DNA from: Theileria orientalis strain Shintoku
Lineage: Eukaryota > Apicomplexa > Aconoidasida > Piroplasmida > Theileriidae
Length of the DNA stretch: 64,000 nucleotides
NCBI RefSeq assembly: GCF_000740895.1
Contig: NC_025261.1
Location: 1,178,001-1,242,000 of the forward strand
Direction: 5' to 3'
Shown here: positions 20,185 through 32,639 of the stretch, piece after piece
Position numbering within the stretch: the first letter of the stretch is position 1
Layout of the letters: every line of letters begins with the position of its first letter
Program-made: the position numbers and the translations under genes
Notes under the pieces: model-generated
What the model was told of the DNA's origin: nothing
Database searches by the model: none
What the model saw: only the letters and a program-made list of their open reading frames with translations

Positions 20185-23100
20185 TTAACTTGAGCACAGC
20201 AGCTGCCTCAGATATGCGACTCGGTCCGACTGAAGCGAGTACCACTTCGCCTGCTGCAGCTCTGCCACCTGGTATCCCAGCAGCTTCAGGTTCCTGATGA
20301 TCTTTTGCGAGTTGCCTATGCATAGCGTTGGACACGGCTCCAGCGACCTCGTCTCCAAGTTGGTGGTCCAAAACCTCAGCACGTCCTCGTTTGGTACCAC
20401 GTAGATCACTGTGGACTTGTCTCCGTCTCTGACTAAGAAGTTACAGAAGTATATTTCAGTGACTGCAGACTCGGACTTAACATCCAATGCGTTCAAAGCG
20501 TCCTAATTTATCAATTAACTGTTATCAGATAAAAGGTGAACGGGATTACTGACCATACTAAAATTATTGTACTGCCGTAACTATTACCATAACTGCTACC
20601 AATACAGGATATACCAAATGTACTACTACTATACTACTACAAATAGACTACTACCAATACAGGATATACCAAATGTACTACTACTATACTACTACAAATA
20701 GACTACCCCTATAGCTACTGCGACTGCCACGACTACTGCAAGGACTGCTGCTAATGCTACTAGTCTTGCTGGCAGTATGTGCGTAAAATCCACTCACCCT
20801 GACTGTTATGTACAGGTTCGACTTCTTGAAGTTCTGCGATTTCAACTCCTCGCGCGTGAACCATAGACTTGATGGGTGCTTCAGCTTCTTACTGATCGCG
20901 TCCGCCTCGTCGCTATATATGTTGTTCAGGACCAGGTCAATGTGCACTTCGTACAGCTTCAGGAGTGTTTCCGAGTCCTTCAGCTTACTGCCCTTCGTAA
21001 GATCCATGCTTTCATCTCCTTCCTTTCCATTTTCTGACTCATTTGACTCTCGCTCGTACATTTCATTGATCACTGATATGTACAAATTCTTCAAATTGTG
21101 ATCCACTATTCCAAAGTTTGCTATCGAGTAGAGCAGACTTATTTTATCCTTCAGGCTCAGGCTACTGAAACTGTTTACCTTTTCCTTGTACTCTCTACCT
21201 TTCGTCACAGTTTCCGAATCAGTTGCTGCATTCACTGACAGGTAGTTCATTAGGTACATGTACAGGTCGTTGTATGGTATGCACAGTGACGACAGCGCCT
21301 CGGTAACTGCTATCAAATCCGGTATGTAGTAATTGCTAGAGCTCTTAAAACTGTTCAAAAGCCTACGCATCGTCAAAACAAGCTTATTTATATTCTTTTA
21401 GATATGTATGTGTATTTAATGGACTGTGAATAACAATGTAAATAACAATGTAAATAACAATGTAAATAACAATGTAAATAACAATGTAAATAACAATGTA
21501 AATAACAATGTAAATAACAATGTAAATAACAATGTAAATAACAATGTAAATAACAATGTAAATAACAATGTAAATAACAATGTAAATAACAATGTAAATA
21601 ACAATGTAAATAACAATGTAAATAACAATGTAAATAACAATGTAAATAACAATGTAAATAACAATGTAAATAACAATGTAAATAACAATGTAAATAACAA
21701 TGTAAATAACAATGTAAATAACAATGTAAATAACAATGTAAATAACAATGTAAATAACAATGTAAATAACAATGTAAATAACAATGTAAATAACAATGTA
21801 AATAACAATGTAAATAACAATGTAAATAACAATGTAAATAACAATGTAAATAACAATGTAAATAACAATGTAAATAACAATGTAAATAACAATGTAAATA
21901 ACAATGTAAATAACAATGTAAATAACAATGTAAATAACAATGTAAATAACAATGTAAATAACAATGTAAATAATAGTGTGAATAAGAGTCTGAACAACAG
22001 CTGTACCTAAGTATTAGCTGTGCTTACTTGTCTGTAAACTTCTTAATCAACGGCTCATGTCTAATCTTAAGGTTCTTCAGGCACGTCAGCATATTAATTA
22101 TAACCTAAAAACAATCAACTACCGTTAAATATTAACGAGTTATTATGTGTACAACCATATATGTGCACTTGTAGTTGTAATAGTAATCATATTTATACTT
22201 GTAATCATACTTATGTTTATAAGCATGTTTATACTCAAAAATAAACTATTACTTGTTCAATTACCTGATTTTGTGCGTTCGATATGTTCAAATCGTACGA
22301 GTAGTTCAACAACGGAAATATATTCGGGTGGAATACGTCAAATTTGTTTGCACACTGCAACAGCAACTCAACATCGCTACACATTGTTGTCAGTTTCACC
22401 TTTAAACTTACTATATTGAGAGGTGTATCATGTATCGATTCAAATATTGCATTATGATGTTTACCAGTAGTGGATCCGACTCTTTCGGCATATGCTGTAT
22501 CGATTGTAACAACTGCGTGTACCCTGTTTTTGTGTTTATCAGCTTGTACACCAGTGTAGAGAACAGCTTGTTGCTTAAGTTCGGACTCATCTTTACCAAA
22601 TTGTTCTTTTCAGCCAAGTTGTTCAACACTTCCAACTTATTTATATTGTCCAGATTGTAACTCAGTTTATCAAGCATTAAATTTAAAACCTAATTTATTA
22701 ATTATTAAACTTGCTAATTAATTATGAAACTTTCTAATTGATTATTAAACTTGCTAATTGGTCGATAAATTTGTGAACTTATTGTTAAATTCATTTATTT
22801 ATTATTGTATTAATTATTTATTGTACCAATTGATATTTAAAAATGTTAATCAACTTTTACTAAACTACTTAATTACCTCAGTATTCAAATTCCTGTTTTC
22901 GTTGTTCGTTGTCACTATTTCCAAAATCTGATTCTTGGTCAGCGAGTGAATAATACTCTTTATATCGGCCGAAAAGTACTCATGAAAGTCATAATCCTTA
23001 AACAACTGCATGGTTGATTAGAAATACCCACGTAATATCTAAATTGTCTACAATATCACCAAGTCAATAGCAGTTATATATAGATAGCAATTAACGACAG

Positions 23101-24948
23101 CCCAAGCGTCTTCCCTATCGATTCACTAACTTACCAATGAGTCTGCTACTTGCTTTGTGTATATTCCATTGTTTGCGTTATTGCTATCCAAGTTCTGTAC
23201 TATCCTACGCTTCACTATGCCCATGACCTTGTCTCTGACTTCATCGTAGTTGTCGCTTGATGGCAACTTTGTGTTTTCTGCTGAATAGTTTGCCAGTATG
23301 TGGTAAAGCCTGAAGTAGTCACTCAGCGGGTACGCGTACAAAACCAGGCACAGGTCGTTGAACTCCAGCGTGCTCAGTTGACTCAGCAGGTGATTTACAA
23401 GCCTGTTTGCCACTTCACTCATGTGCACGTACTCGTTCTTCACCAGCACTTTTGACATGCTACTGCCGCTCGTGCCAATACTGTAAGCCATTCTTATAAG
23501 TTGCGTGCTAGTGAACGCGAACTTGTTATCCAGTACGTAGTTAACTAGTGCTTCGTGGCAGTTTTTACTAAAGGTGCTTTTCGTCGTAATCTTCATATAG
23601 GTCTCAAATATCAGCACTATGTCGTTCTTGTCAACTTCATATTCCGATCCAGTGGCCACAGATTTACTCCTTGTTACTGGTCCTTCTCGTGGCTCTGTTG
23701 TTGTCGACGCCGTTGCTTCTAAATCTGCTACTTCTTCTGCAGATACTGGCTCTTGAAGTGTCTCGTCGGCAGAATCCATCGTTCTAGATTCAAGTGTATC
23801 ATTGCATAAGTGCGACTCAGTTGGAGCAGTTGATGCCTTATAAACTTCTAGTGGGCTTGACAAAAAATACTTTGACACCCTTGGATATATCAACTCCAGC
23901 AGTGAGCTCGTTAGATTTGCCAGGTCCTCATCCCTGTGGCGAGCGCCCAGTACCTTCAAACTCCTCAGCAACTCCATAATGTCCTCCTTACTGCAGGTTT
24001 CAATCTTCATTTTGTGCGTCACTGCGCTCAGATACGTCTCCAGGTCCACCTTGTTCTCAAACTTGATGAACACTACTCCAAGGTGCTTTATGAGACTGCT
24101 CAGGCTTTCGTATGCGATAGACCTAATGAATTAATCAGCCCCTACCTCTCTTTTTACTATCTATCAACTCGTTACTCTACTTACTTCATTCTCTCGTTGA
24201 ACAGATTTTCTGCGTCGCTGTCCAAAACCAACTTTGATATGTAACGAAATGTTTGTAATGGTACTGCTTTTACCAGTTCAGGTGAATCTTTGAGGATGAT
24301 TTTTACCTATAATGATTTAATTTATTCTCTAACACACCGTCTGCGGTAAATCCTGCGAATCAATTGAAAAACACTTTAAAACTTCCATCAGCGTCAAACA
24401 GTAGTGCAACTTCTTCGGCTTCTTCAGATATTCGCAGGCAATCAGGGACTAAAGATCATATTACGTCGGTCACTCACCTCTTGGTACTTCTTCAGGTAAT
24501 CGACGAGGAAGGGTCTCAAGGGCCCGTAGTTATCCTGTAGCTGATTTTCTGACAAGTAATTTGCTGTGTCCCTCAATTGAAGCAGAAATAGGTTAACTTT
24601 AGAGTGAAACTTGTCTGAGTCTCCGATTTGATTGAGTGTCGTTTCCAATATACTGGGCAGATTACACGAACTGGAATCATCCTGTGCACATCTCGGTAAA
24701 AAAACGGCTTTAGGTATCTTTGCTAGAGAATTTGCGAAATAGAATTTGTGTTTTTCATGTTTTTCCCCTATCGTTTCCTGTATTTTGATTCCATCAAAAA
24801 TGGAATCTGCCGAATTTATTATTAACCTCTTGGATTTATCGGTACTCAAGTTGGACAGTGTGTTACAAAAGTTAGTTGCGTTATTTACGGACGAAGTTAG
24901 TACTTTCCGAATGCTTTTATAAGCCTCAATATAAGCGGAAGGACTCAT
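20185..24948 (-). CDS. RAP-domain helical-repeat protein, probable organellar RNA-binding factor
   Basis: Long spliced minus-strand gene from the ATG at 24948 (MSPSAYIEAYKSIRKVL) to the stop at 20185. Exons I can read lie at about 24479-24948, 24309-24440, 23126-24117 (in parts), 22410-22677, 22029-22110, 20804-21391 and 20185-20500. The body is a series of helix pairs (LSLKDKISLLYSIANFGIV, STLEFNDLCLVLYAYPLSD, STQLIRMAYSIGTSG) typical of apicomplexan heptatricopeptide-type proteins. The last exon ends in a RAP domain: IYVVPNED, then IIRNLKLLGYQVAELQQ and KWYSLQSDRVAYLRQLL. RAP proteins bind organellar, mainly mitochondrial, RNA and are expanded in Apicomplexa where mitochondrial rRNA is fragmented. 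Introns carry a 55-bp duplication and a very long 12-bp minisatellite. Internal exon boundaries are approximate. Confidence 0.75.
20597..20706. repeat. Perfect 55-bp tandem duplication in an intron
   Basis: Two identical 55-bp units (20597-20651 and 20652-20706), each starting taccaatacaggatatacc and ending aaatagactac. They lie in the last intron of the RAP-domain gene. Confidence 0.85.
21428..21975. repeat. 12-bp minisatellite, about 45 copies
   Basis: The unit aacaatgtaaat repeats about 45 times with no visible change for more than 500 bp, with slightly degenerate edges on both sides. It sits in an intron of the minus-strand RAP-domain gene, between the donor near 22028 and the acceptor near 21391. 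Because 12 is a multiple of three and the unit has no stop in some frames, long artificial frames (Asn-Val-Asn-Asn on plus, Leu-Leu-Phe-Thr on minus) result. The host exon hits a TAA directly after the donor if unspliced, so the array should not be translated. Confidence 0.93.
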
Positions 24949-25216
24949 TCTAAAAATGCTTATATCACAACAGGGCAGTTATTTCATAAAGTTTTTAACT
25001 ACGTTTAAAAATTAAACATTTTTTACAGACATAATGGAAGGTTAAATTTTACCAAATCAATACAAACATAAGAAATAAACGTTAACACCTCCCCATGGAA
25101 GTTTACACTAATTTACTTTTAATTGTACTCTTTTTAACATGTATTATATAGAATAAGCATATCCAAATGGTATTAAATATTTATTTGCTAAGTTATTTAT
25201 TTTTTGACTTGTACTA

Positions 25217-27346
25217 ATGGTTTTTCAGGGAACTTTAGCTGATTCGTTTTTGGAGGATTTGGAAAATTTGGAAAATGAAGAGTTTGATCAGGACGATTCA
25301 GGTTTAAACAAGGAGCCGGGACTTATTGAAACCTTTGAATCGGATGAAGAATCGCCAATCGTGGACGCCGTTGAAGAATACTTCAACACATCAGGCTCGG
25401 CAGAGAACAGCTTCTCTCCAATGGTTAAGGATCCGGAAATTAATTCAATAGTAGAGGTAATTAGTAGTTATGTATACGAATAGAAGCTAGAGGTTATGTC
25501 GAGTCATATTGAGATAAAACACTAACAAGTATGTAGAAAGCGAAGTTGCTTGCACTCGACAAGAACGTTAAAACCAGTGAAATATCGTTCATTGACCAGT
25601 GTAACAAAACGGTGCTGGAAATAGACAAGGAGATCATAAACATTTACAACTACGTCAGAGACATATACTCCAAAAGGTTCCCGAAATTGGAGTCGATAGT
25701 GTACTCGCCGCTGGACTACATAGCAGTGGTTAAAAGAGCACAGAATGAATCGGACTTCACAAAAGTGGACTTGACGGACCTGCTGCCGAACACGATGATC
25801 ATGGCAATAACAGTAGCAAGCACTATGGCCTCAGGAACCTCGCTGTCGACGCAGGTGTTGAACAAGGCCCTGGGAGCATGTAACGAAGGAATGCTGCTGG
25901 CGGAGTTCAGAAACGATCTCCTGGTGTACCTGGAAGGAAGGATGATTTTGATAGCGCCAAACGTGTCAGTGATAATAGGATCGGCGCTGACGGCGAGGCT
26001 GATCGCGAAAGTGGGAAGTCTGGAAACCCTGGCAAAAATACCATCGCAAAATCTGATGCTAATAGGCGCGGACAAGAATCAAAATTACATAGTAAATGGT
26101 AAGCTAATAACTACGTAAGGAGTTACATAATCACTAGCAGTAGTGTAGTATGATTGCAAAATGGCAATTATAACAATGATTAGGTATTATCCACAACTGT
26201 GATATCATTCAAACGAGTGAGCCTAGCGTGCGAAGAAGAGCAATAAAGTTGGTCTGCGGTAAAGTGTCATTGGCGGCAAAAATAGACTTGTTTAAACAGC
26301 ATCGAAATGGGCAGATGGGACAAGAATATCGCAATTTAATACTACAAAACCTGTCAAAAGTAAGGAATATATACGCAATGTTATACAGATAGCATATCTA
26401 TAAGTATTGGCTGCAATAGTGTTACCGTAAGATAGCTACCAACTACAACATTGTTATGATATAAGTGTTAGCCACAATAGTAGTTTTGCTAAATTTCTGT
26501 GTACATGAAAACAATAACCAATAGGCTTTGGAAATGCCACCGGCACCCATGAAAAAGTCACTACCAGTGCCTGAGGAGAGAGTGGGTCGTAAGAGAGGAG
26601 GAAGAAGATATAGAAAAATGAAGGAAAAATACGCAATGGGAGAGTACCAAAAGTACAGAAACAGGTTGAAGTTTGGAACAGAAGCAGAGGATGAATTCGG
26701 ATTGGAGATAGGTAACCTAGTTATAAGTAGTTGGTAGTATATGGTATATTATAGCCATTGGCATTATGGGCGACTAATGGATATTATAGGTGATGGCCTG
26801 GGAATGATTGGAAAGGGGAATTACGGCAAACTAACAATACAGCCAAAGCAAAATAAGATACACATACGTAAGTAGCCATGGTAGTATTTATGGCCATAAA
26901 GTATTTAACGAGTAAGTAACTAATGGAATGTGTAGCGAAGAAGAGAGTTGTGGCGATGCAGTCAAGTGGAGCCACAAATGGAATGTCGTCATCGTTGGTG
27001 TTTACACCCCTGCAAGGTACGCATCATATGTTTAGTAGTTACGTATTAAGCGAGTATATGTGTTAATTTAGCGCTACTTAGCTGCTGTGTAGATGCCATA
27101 TCATTGATATCAATAGTAGTAATATCAATAGTAGTAATAACAACAATAGTAGTAACAATAATAGTAATAATAACAACTACAATAGTAGTAATATCAATAG
27201 TAGTAATAACAACAATAGTAGTAACAATAATAGTAATAATAATTTGAATAGGAATTGAGTTGTGTAATCCGAATTTGAATAAGGAAGTTAAGAGGAAGTC
27301 GGTATTGGACAACGAAGGATTTGTGAAAGTGAGGAAGGTCCAATGA
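25217..27346 (+). CDS. PRPF31: U4/U6 small nuclear ribonucleoprotein Prp31
   Basis: Spliced gene of about six to seven exons. Prp31 binds the U4 snRNA 5' stem-loop with 15.5K and is needed to form the U4/U6.U5 tri-snRNP. The N-terminal ADSFLEDLENLENEE matches the family start. The NOSIC/Nop region reads KLESIVYSPLDYIAVVKRAQN, DLTDLLPNTMIMAITVASTMASG and ILIAPNVSVIIGSALTARLIAKVGSL, then LAKIPSQNLMLIGA. A separate exon gives CDIIQTSEPSVRRRAIKLV. The C-terminal half has KKSLPVPEERVGRKRGGRRYRKMKEKYAMGEYQKYRNRLKFG, written here in parts, and DGLGMIGKGNYGKL. The ATG at 25217 overlaps a tttttcag that could be an acceptor, so an upstream exon is possible. One late intron holds degenerate AAT/TAG repeats. 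Confidence 0.92.
27095..27245. repeat. Degenerate trinucleotide repeat in a Prp31 intron
   Basis: Interspersed aat, agt and aac triplets (for example aatatcaatagtagtaat, occurring three times) over about 150 bp, within the last intron of the Prp31 gene. Confidence 0.7.
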
Positions 27347-27543
27347 TATTTTAATCTTTTATACTGCTAGTAGCCGTTATATCTATACCAGTATTCAGTA
27401 TGTTACGAATGGTTTTAGAATTAAGCTAGTTAATATATGTGTACATATAAATAAGCATGGGCGTGTTTGATGTGTAGTACAAATATTTGTATGTTAACAG
27501 TAGTGATATCAATAATAGTGGTAATAAAATATTAGTTGAACAG

Positions 27544-27992
27544 TTATCCACCACGCAGTTGAAGTACCATGTGTATTGTGGAACCTGGTATGACCTTATA
27601 GTCCCGTAACGTTAGTTCATCATTCATCTGTTTACCTGTAAAGCGGCAGTAAGACGTGAATATATGGAGAAAAATGGGTATATTTGCATATAATATAACA
27701 TACATAGTACAAATAAAGGGTATTTGTAAAGTAACATGTGTATAATTTATTAATACTGTGAGTAGCTACTATACAGCAACAACTACTGGCAAAAGGTGAG
27801 TCAAAGGGCAATACCTGAATATATCAGTCGTATCTGATTGACGTCGAGGCCTGAATAAAGTATGTAAGGGGCAAATGTGTACTGCTTACACTCGCGTTCC
27901 CGGAGAACGTCCTTGACCTGGGACACAGTGTTGCCAGGCTCAAAGTTAAACGACTGCCTCTTCCCGGTCAAAGTCTTCACAACGACTTGCAT
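27544..27992 (-). CDS. NEDD8: NEDD8/ubiquitin-like modifier with exposed C-terminal Gly-Gly
   Basis: CDS complement(join(27544..27635,27815..27850,27890..27992)), exactly 76 residues. It opens [11 protein letters not shown] as in ubiquitin, keeps [14 protein letters not shown] (NEDD8: QRLIYSGKQMNDE) and ends HMVLQLRGG followed at once by TAA. The hydrophobic patch is kept: Leu8, Ile44, His68, Val70. Lys11, Lys27, Lys48 and Lys60 are present. Residue 72, which lets E1 enzymes tell NEDD8 (Ala) from ubiquitin (Arg), is Gln, so the protein sits with NEDD8/Rub1 rather than ubiquitin. It would attach to cullins after activation by the NEDD8 E1. Residue 35 is Cys in place of the usual Gly, built across intron 1 (39 nt). 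No C-terminal propeptide needs removal. Confidence 0.85.
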
Positions 27993-28303
27993 TTATAAAA
28001 GCACCCAGGAATCTCTAGTAGTTGAGCCAGGAACTAGTTGAATGTTGACAAAGGTGACCAAGTTGCATACCATTGGCCAACATGGAAACAGTAAACAGTA
28101 TTGATAGAATAAGTGTGGAAAGTGCTTTAAATATATTATAAACTAAAATGGTAAAAAATTAAAAAGAATCAAGGTTGGTTGAAAGGCACAAATGGAGATG
28201 AATCACCATCCCCTGTCACCATCGTTGCGCTACACAACATTTATTAACAGCATCGTCAACCAGTAAATGGCTATCTATTCAGTAGCCATTCAGTAGCCAC
28301 TCA
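27993..28303. other. Intergenic region between the NEDD8-like gene and CWC27
   Basis: About 310 bp between two minus-strand genes: the promoter of the NEDD8-like gene and the 3' UTR of CWC27. I see no gene or strong structure. Confidence 0.4.
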
Positions 28304-30259
28304 TCACCTACTGGTAATTAGCCTACAACTTACATTTCTTCTGATGCTTCTGATGCTATCAAGCCTATTGTCCTTCCCCTTCAGCGGATCATACACATCA
28401 AGCTAAAAATTATTATTCCAAAACTATGTGCGTCAGTACCGTATCTTTTCCAGCGTCGTACTCATACGCTCTGTTTGAATCAATTGAAAATTGTAACTTA
28501 GTGCCCGCAAACCATGAGCCATCACTCATATCTGAATCAAATTATATGCCACTAGTTAGTATCAAAGTAAAGTTACCAACGATTAAACCAAGTATGCTAT
28601 TGTATACGTATGTATATGCTTCTTAAATACACTCAATGATTACTACTACTGATACAACCACTAATGCTAATATGACTACTACTGATACTACTACTTTTAA
28701 TATTGTTAAACAGTTACCTTGGTCTGTTTCCACTACTTTCTTTGCCAGCTGTTCATTCTTACTTATTTGACTCAGCTTCTTAGCAAACAGTTGCATTCTT
28801 TCCAGGGTCTAATACACGGATTAACACTTGAACGTCTATCAATAATACCTTCTTAGGGTCATTTTTAACTTTTTTCCTGGGCTTATATTCTTCCTTCTTG
28901 TGTGATTTTATCTGTTGCTCCAGTTCCTCTATTTCCTTCCTCCTTACCAAACTTTCTTCTCTATCGTCCCCTTCTTCTGAATTGTCATCATCGCTATACT
29001 CGTCATCCTGGTCACTATCAGAACCCCTGTCTCCTTTATCCTCCTTTAGTTTCTTTTCTGTGTAAACTGGCTTATACTCTTCACTTTTTGCCTGATCAGG
29101 GCTAGATTGCTTCAGCGTTACTGCCGACTTTAGTAGCTTTTTATCTTGTAATAAGTCATGTGCGCTTTTAATCTTAAAATCCTTGGCAACGTGTTTATCC
29201 TCATCTTCATCAGAGTCAATAAACGATAACAGCCTTTTATCTCTACGTAATTAATTGTCGTTGTTGTTGTGGTACAGTAGTACTAATAATGGTACTAGTA
29301 GTTGTGGTAGTAATTCTATCTATAAATTACTTTGTTACTGGGACCAGTATCTCCTCCTCTTCCTCTACTTCCCCTTCTGACAACTCCAGTAATCGTGGAA
29401 CTATGTCATCAAATGGATTCTCAAGGACCTATTAACCATGTAGATAAGCTTGGCAATCAACATTTGATAACTAACGCTACATTTTGTGTTAAAATTTACC
29501 TGGCAGCTTATAATTTTTGGTGGATCCAGTGGTCTATCATTCTTTCCCACTTCACACTTTCCAATTTTTAATAAATTGTAGACTGAATGCCCTTCCACTT
29601 TGCCGAATAAAGTATAATTTCCGTTGAGTATGTCGGCTCTATCTATAAATCCTAGTTATTATTGAAACGAACAATTACTTAAACCAATTGTACCATCAAT
29701 AACTACCTAACCACAGCTGTATAATGATTAATTCCACACCTAGTGTTATGAAAAATTGACTCATATTCGAGCATTTGTCACCTGTGTTAGCCATACCGAC
29801 CATTCCTGTTAGCATTATTATTAAATATTACGCTCTATAATGGCAATGTGTAACTAACTGAGGCTAAAATTAATCAGTAGCATATATGTTCAATGTTTAC
29901 CTCTGTTCCTAAACTTAAGTCTTGATGCGATTTCATTTTCAAATGGCTCTCCGTATATACTTTCACCGCCTAAATGGATTAATTTGTCTTCTAATAGTCA
30001 TTTAGATCATTGTTTATTAATATTTGCTAAAATACATACCATTTCCTGTTCCAGAAGGGTCACCTGTTTGAACCATAAAGTTCGGTATCACTCTGTGAAA
30101 TATACAGTTATTATAATAACCTTCCATACACAGCTGAACAAAATTTCTGCAGGCTTTTGGACATTGTGCGCTCCAGAGCCTAATATCCAGTTCTCCGAGT
30201 GAAGTATTGACTATCACTCGTCCCTTGAAAGATGGCTCAAGAGAATAGACTTCACTCAT
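28304..30259 (-). CDS. CWC27: Spliceosome-associated cyclophilin CWC27
   Basis: Multi-exon gene from the ATG at 30259. CWC27 is a cyclophilin-type protein of the activated spliceosome. The first exon reads MSEVYSLEPSFKGRVIVNTS, then DIRLWSAQCPKACRNFVQLC, FHRVIPNFMVQTGDPSGTGNG; later exons give GESIYGEPFENEI, GMVGMANTG, SQFFITLG, LFGKVEGHSVYNLL and ENPFDDIVPR. The order and wording match CWC27 rather than the general cyclophilins. The long acidic and basic low-complexity middle (28860-29230) is also typical. The last exons give DGSWFAGTKLQFSIDSNRAY and LDVYDPLKGKDNRLDSIR, matching the conserved tail (LQFED...YDP). The stop at 28304 assumes read-through of the last exon; a further small exon cannot be excluded. 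Confidence 0.88.
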
Positions 30260-30519
30260 CGTTTATTGCCATAAAGTGACTTTAAATATTCTATAAGATA
30301 ACAAATTAATAATTTTTCACCGTAATACAAAATATGTCCCAAAAATAGCGTACCGATCACCCAGGGTAAACACACCACAACTACTGAATAAATTAAAAAA
30401 GTAAAGATCAATATTATATACAAACATCATATAAAGTAGATATATTACAATTTTCTATGGTATAGTGGGATTTGGACTCGAAATAACGACCAAATCATTG
30501 GAACAGTGCAGCGGAACAG

Positions 30520-32289
30520 CTAAAACATCAGTCTCTTGTTCTGTACTCTAATCTGATATCCGTCCGATATTCCATAGCTGCGCAGATCTGCAGAATCATC
30601 ATCTAACTCTTCGGATAGCGGCATCGTCTAAATTTCATTCATTAGTGCTAATTGCAATTACTGTCATAACTAACTAAATAACTGTATTCTCACCTTGCTA
30701 TTGTATATTAACTTGATGTCCTTCAAATTCATGTTAAACAGACTGCTGCACAAAAGTTTAAGTTCCAATACAGTGTAAGATTCCATTAGATTTTTCTCAA
30801 CTGGGTTATACTTGAAACTTTCAGAGTCCCCGTCAGGAAACAATTTTACCTTTATCTTGTTATTAGTTGAGATCGTATTTGAGATAATGGGATCTGGTTT
30901 ATCCGATAAATTGTTTACATACCGCTCGAAGTTTGCCCTCTCCTGGTGTGTAATGATGGTGCCGTTTAGCACATTTAAATTGGGAAAGGTAACAATTATA
31001 AACATCCTAACCAGTTCTTTCGAACTGCTATTAGTATTCCTAGTGTCATTTGTATTATTCAACTTATTGACTAGATTGCTAAACCTAGAATCTGTCGACT
31101 CAGAGCTATTACCCATATACACTGGATTAATTGGGTTATAATTTACCTTTAACTTGGTTAAATTGGGAAATATTTGCGATATTTTAACTAACTCGTTTAA
31201 ATCTTCTATTAGGTTGTTCGATAAATCCAATTCTAGGGGATTTAAGAATCTGAGATGTTCTGAGGATTCTACAGTGGAAATATAGTTGTTTTCCAGTGCT
31301 AATTTGCCCAAATTTGGAAATAATTCTAATAAAAACTTAATTGTGTCCCATTTGTATATGTAATTGCTTGATAAATCTACGGCCTTAATCATTGGGTACT
31401 GATTACCCAAATACTCAATTTCACTGAGTAGATTATTACACATTACCAAATTTTGTATGTTTTTTGACTTATCGAGTGTTTCTAAGACTGTTTTGAACTC
31501 AAAATAGCAGTTGTTCATGACGAGAGTTGATATACTATCAGAACCTATTGGTAAGTCTATTTTGTTGCTAGAAATGTCTAAAACTTGCAATTTTGGGAAA
31601 TTCTCCAGCAGTTCATTTATCTTTGAACTGTCCAATAGATTGTTGTTTATGTAAAGCTCTGAACACTTGGGAAATTGTTCAATTCTCCCTAGTTTTGATA
31701 TTTTCATGCCATTTAGGTCAACAATAAATAATTTACTAACATCTGAAAAGAAATCAACTGCACTGTCTATTCCGACAAATTCATATACATGACCAGAATC
31801 ATCCAGGTTAATATCGTGTACATTTTCGTTTTCATACAGATATTTAGCCTTAAACGCCTCTTCAAAACTTGTTCCAAAGTTTATATTGTCCAATTTGACA
31901 AAGGAGCATGGTTTATATGCGTCTAAAGCTAGGAATCTTTCATTAAGTATCCTATAAACATCAGAATGGACAGTGTCGGTTGACATAAGACCATTCCTCA
32001 AGGTTGTACTACTTATGTGATTTAAAATTGCTAGTTTATTATTTTTTAATTTATTTAATCTATTAGAATGATGATCAAAGTCCCCTTTAGTTAAATTATC
32101 CCATTCCACGACAAGTGTGTAACCATCCGGTAAATTGGTCCAATTATGGGTCTTATTTCCATTTTCACTTGAAGAATCTGGGTATGAGTCGTTAGTTTTA
32201 AAATTTGGAAGAATTTGACCACCTGTTGAAACTATAGTACCGAGTAAATCTGAGACTTCCACCCTGTCTCCTACACTAAATTCACTCAT
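30520..32289 (-). CDS. TBCE: Tubulin-folding cofactor E
   Basis: Two exons: the long one ends near 30694 and a final exon lies at 30520-30627. TBCE works with cofactors C, D and B to assemble alpha/beta-tubulin dimers. The N-terminus is a degenerate CAP-Gly domain (MSEFSVGDRVEVSDLLGTIV, then LVVEWDNLTKGDFDHHSNR). A leucine-rich-repeat region follows (FPKLQVLDISSNKIDL, YPMIKAVDLSSNYIYKWD, FPNLGKLALENNYIS, FPNLTKLKVNYNPINP). The C-terminal ubiquitin-like domain begins IKVKLFPDG and is completed by the last exon (SYGISDGYQIRVQN), matching the family tail. Domain order CAP-Gly, LRR, Ubl is diagnostic. The CAP-Gly glycine motif GKNDG is not conserved, as in other divergent TBCEs. Confidence 0.88.
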
Positions 32290-32639
32290 GGCTAATTCTT
32301 ATTAATCATTGATTAACATTATTTTATTTACTAGGTTAATTTATGTTTATTAATTAAACATAAATACAAATGTAGAGGTATGTAAAAATAAATATTTTAG
32401 TGGTTTGTGTACGAAAATCACAGATATAGTGTCAACCCATTGCAAGTACTACAAATGTCTACCTCATTGGTGTTAGCCTTAGAAATTTTCATGAATCAAA
32501 TATGTGTAAAATATTGTTTTACCGCCAAAACGTCAGTTTATAGTAAAATAGAAAAAAATTATTGCTAAAAGGCCTGCGAGCTAAAACACTATTCAAAGTT
32601 AACAGGCAGCACACACAGTCAGCACATTAATGTGGCATT

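Noticed and set aside
21416..22010. Long frames of Asn-Val-Asn-Asn (plus) and Leu-Leu-Phe-Thr (minus)
   Set aside because: They are products of the 12-bp intronic minisatellite. The host exon meets a stop directly after its donor if unspliced, so neither frame belongs to a gene.
30440..30519. Possible tRNA or RNase P fragment (tcgagtcc on minus, ggaacag on plus)
   Set aside because: The T-arm stem does not pair, and no acceptor stem or other conserved RNase P region is nearby.
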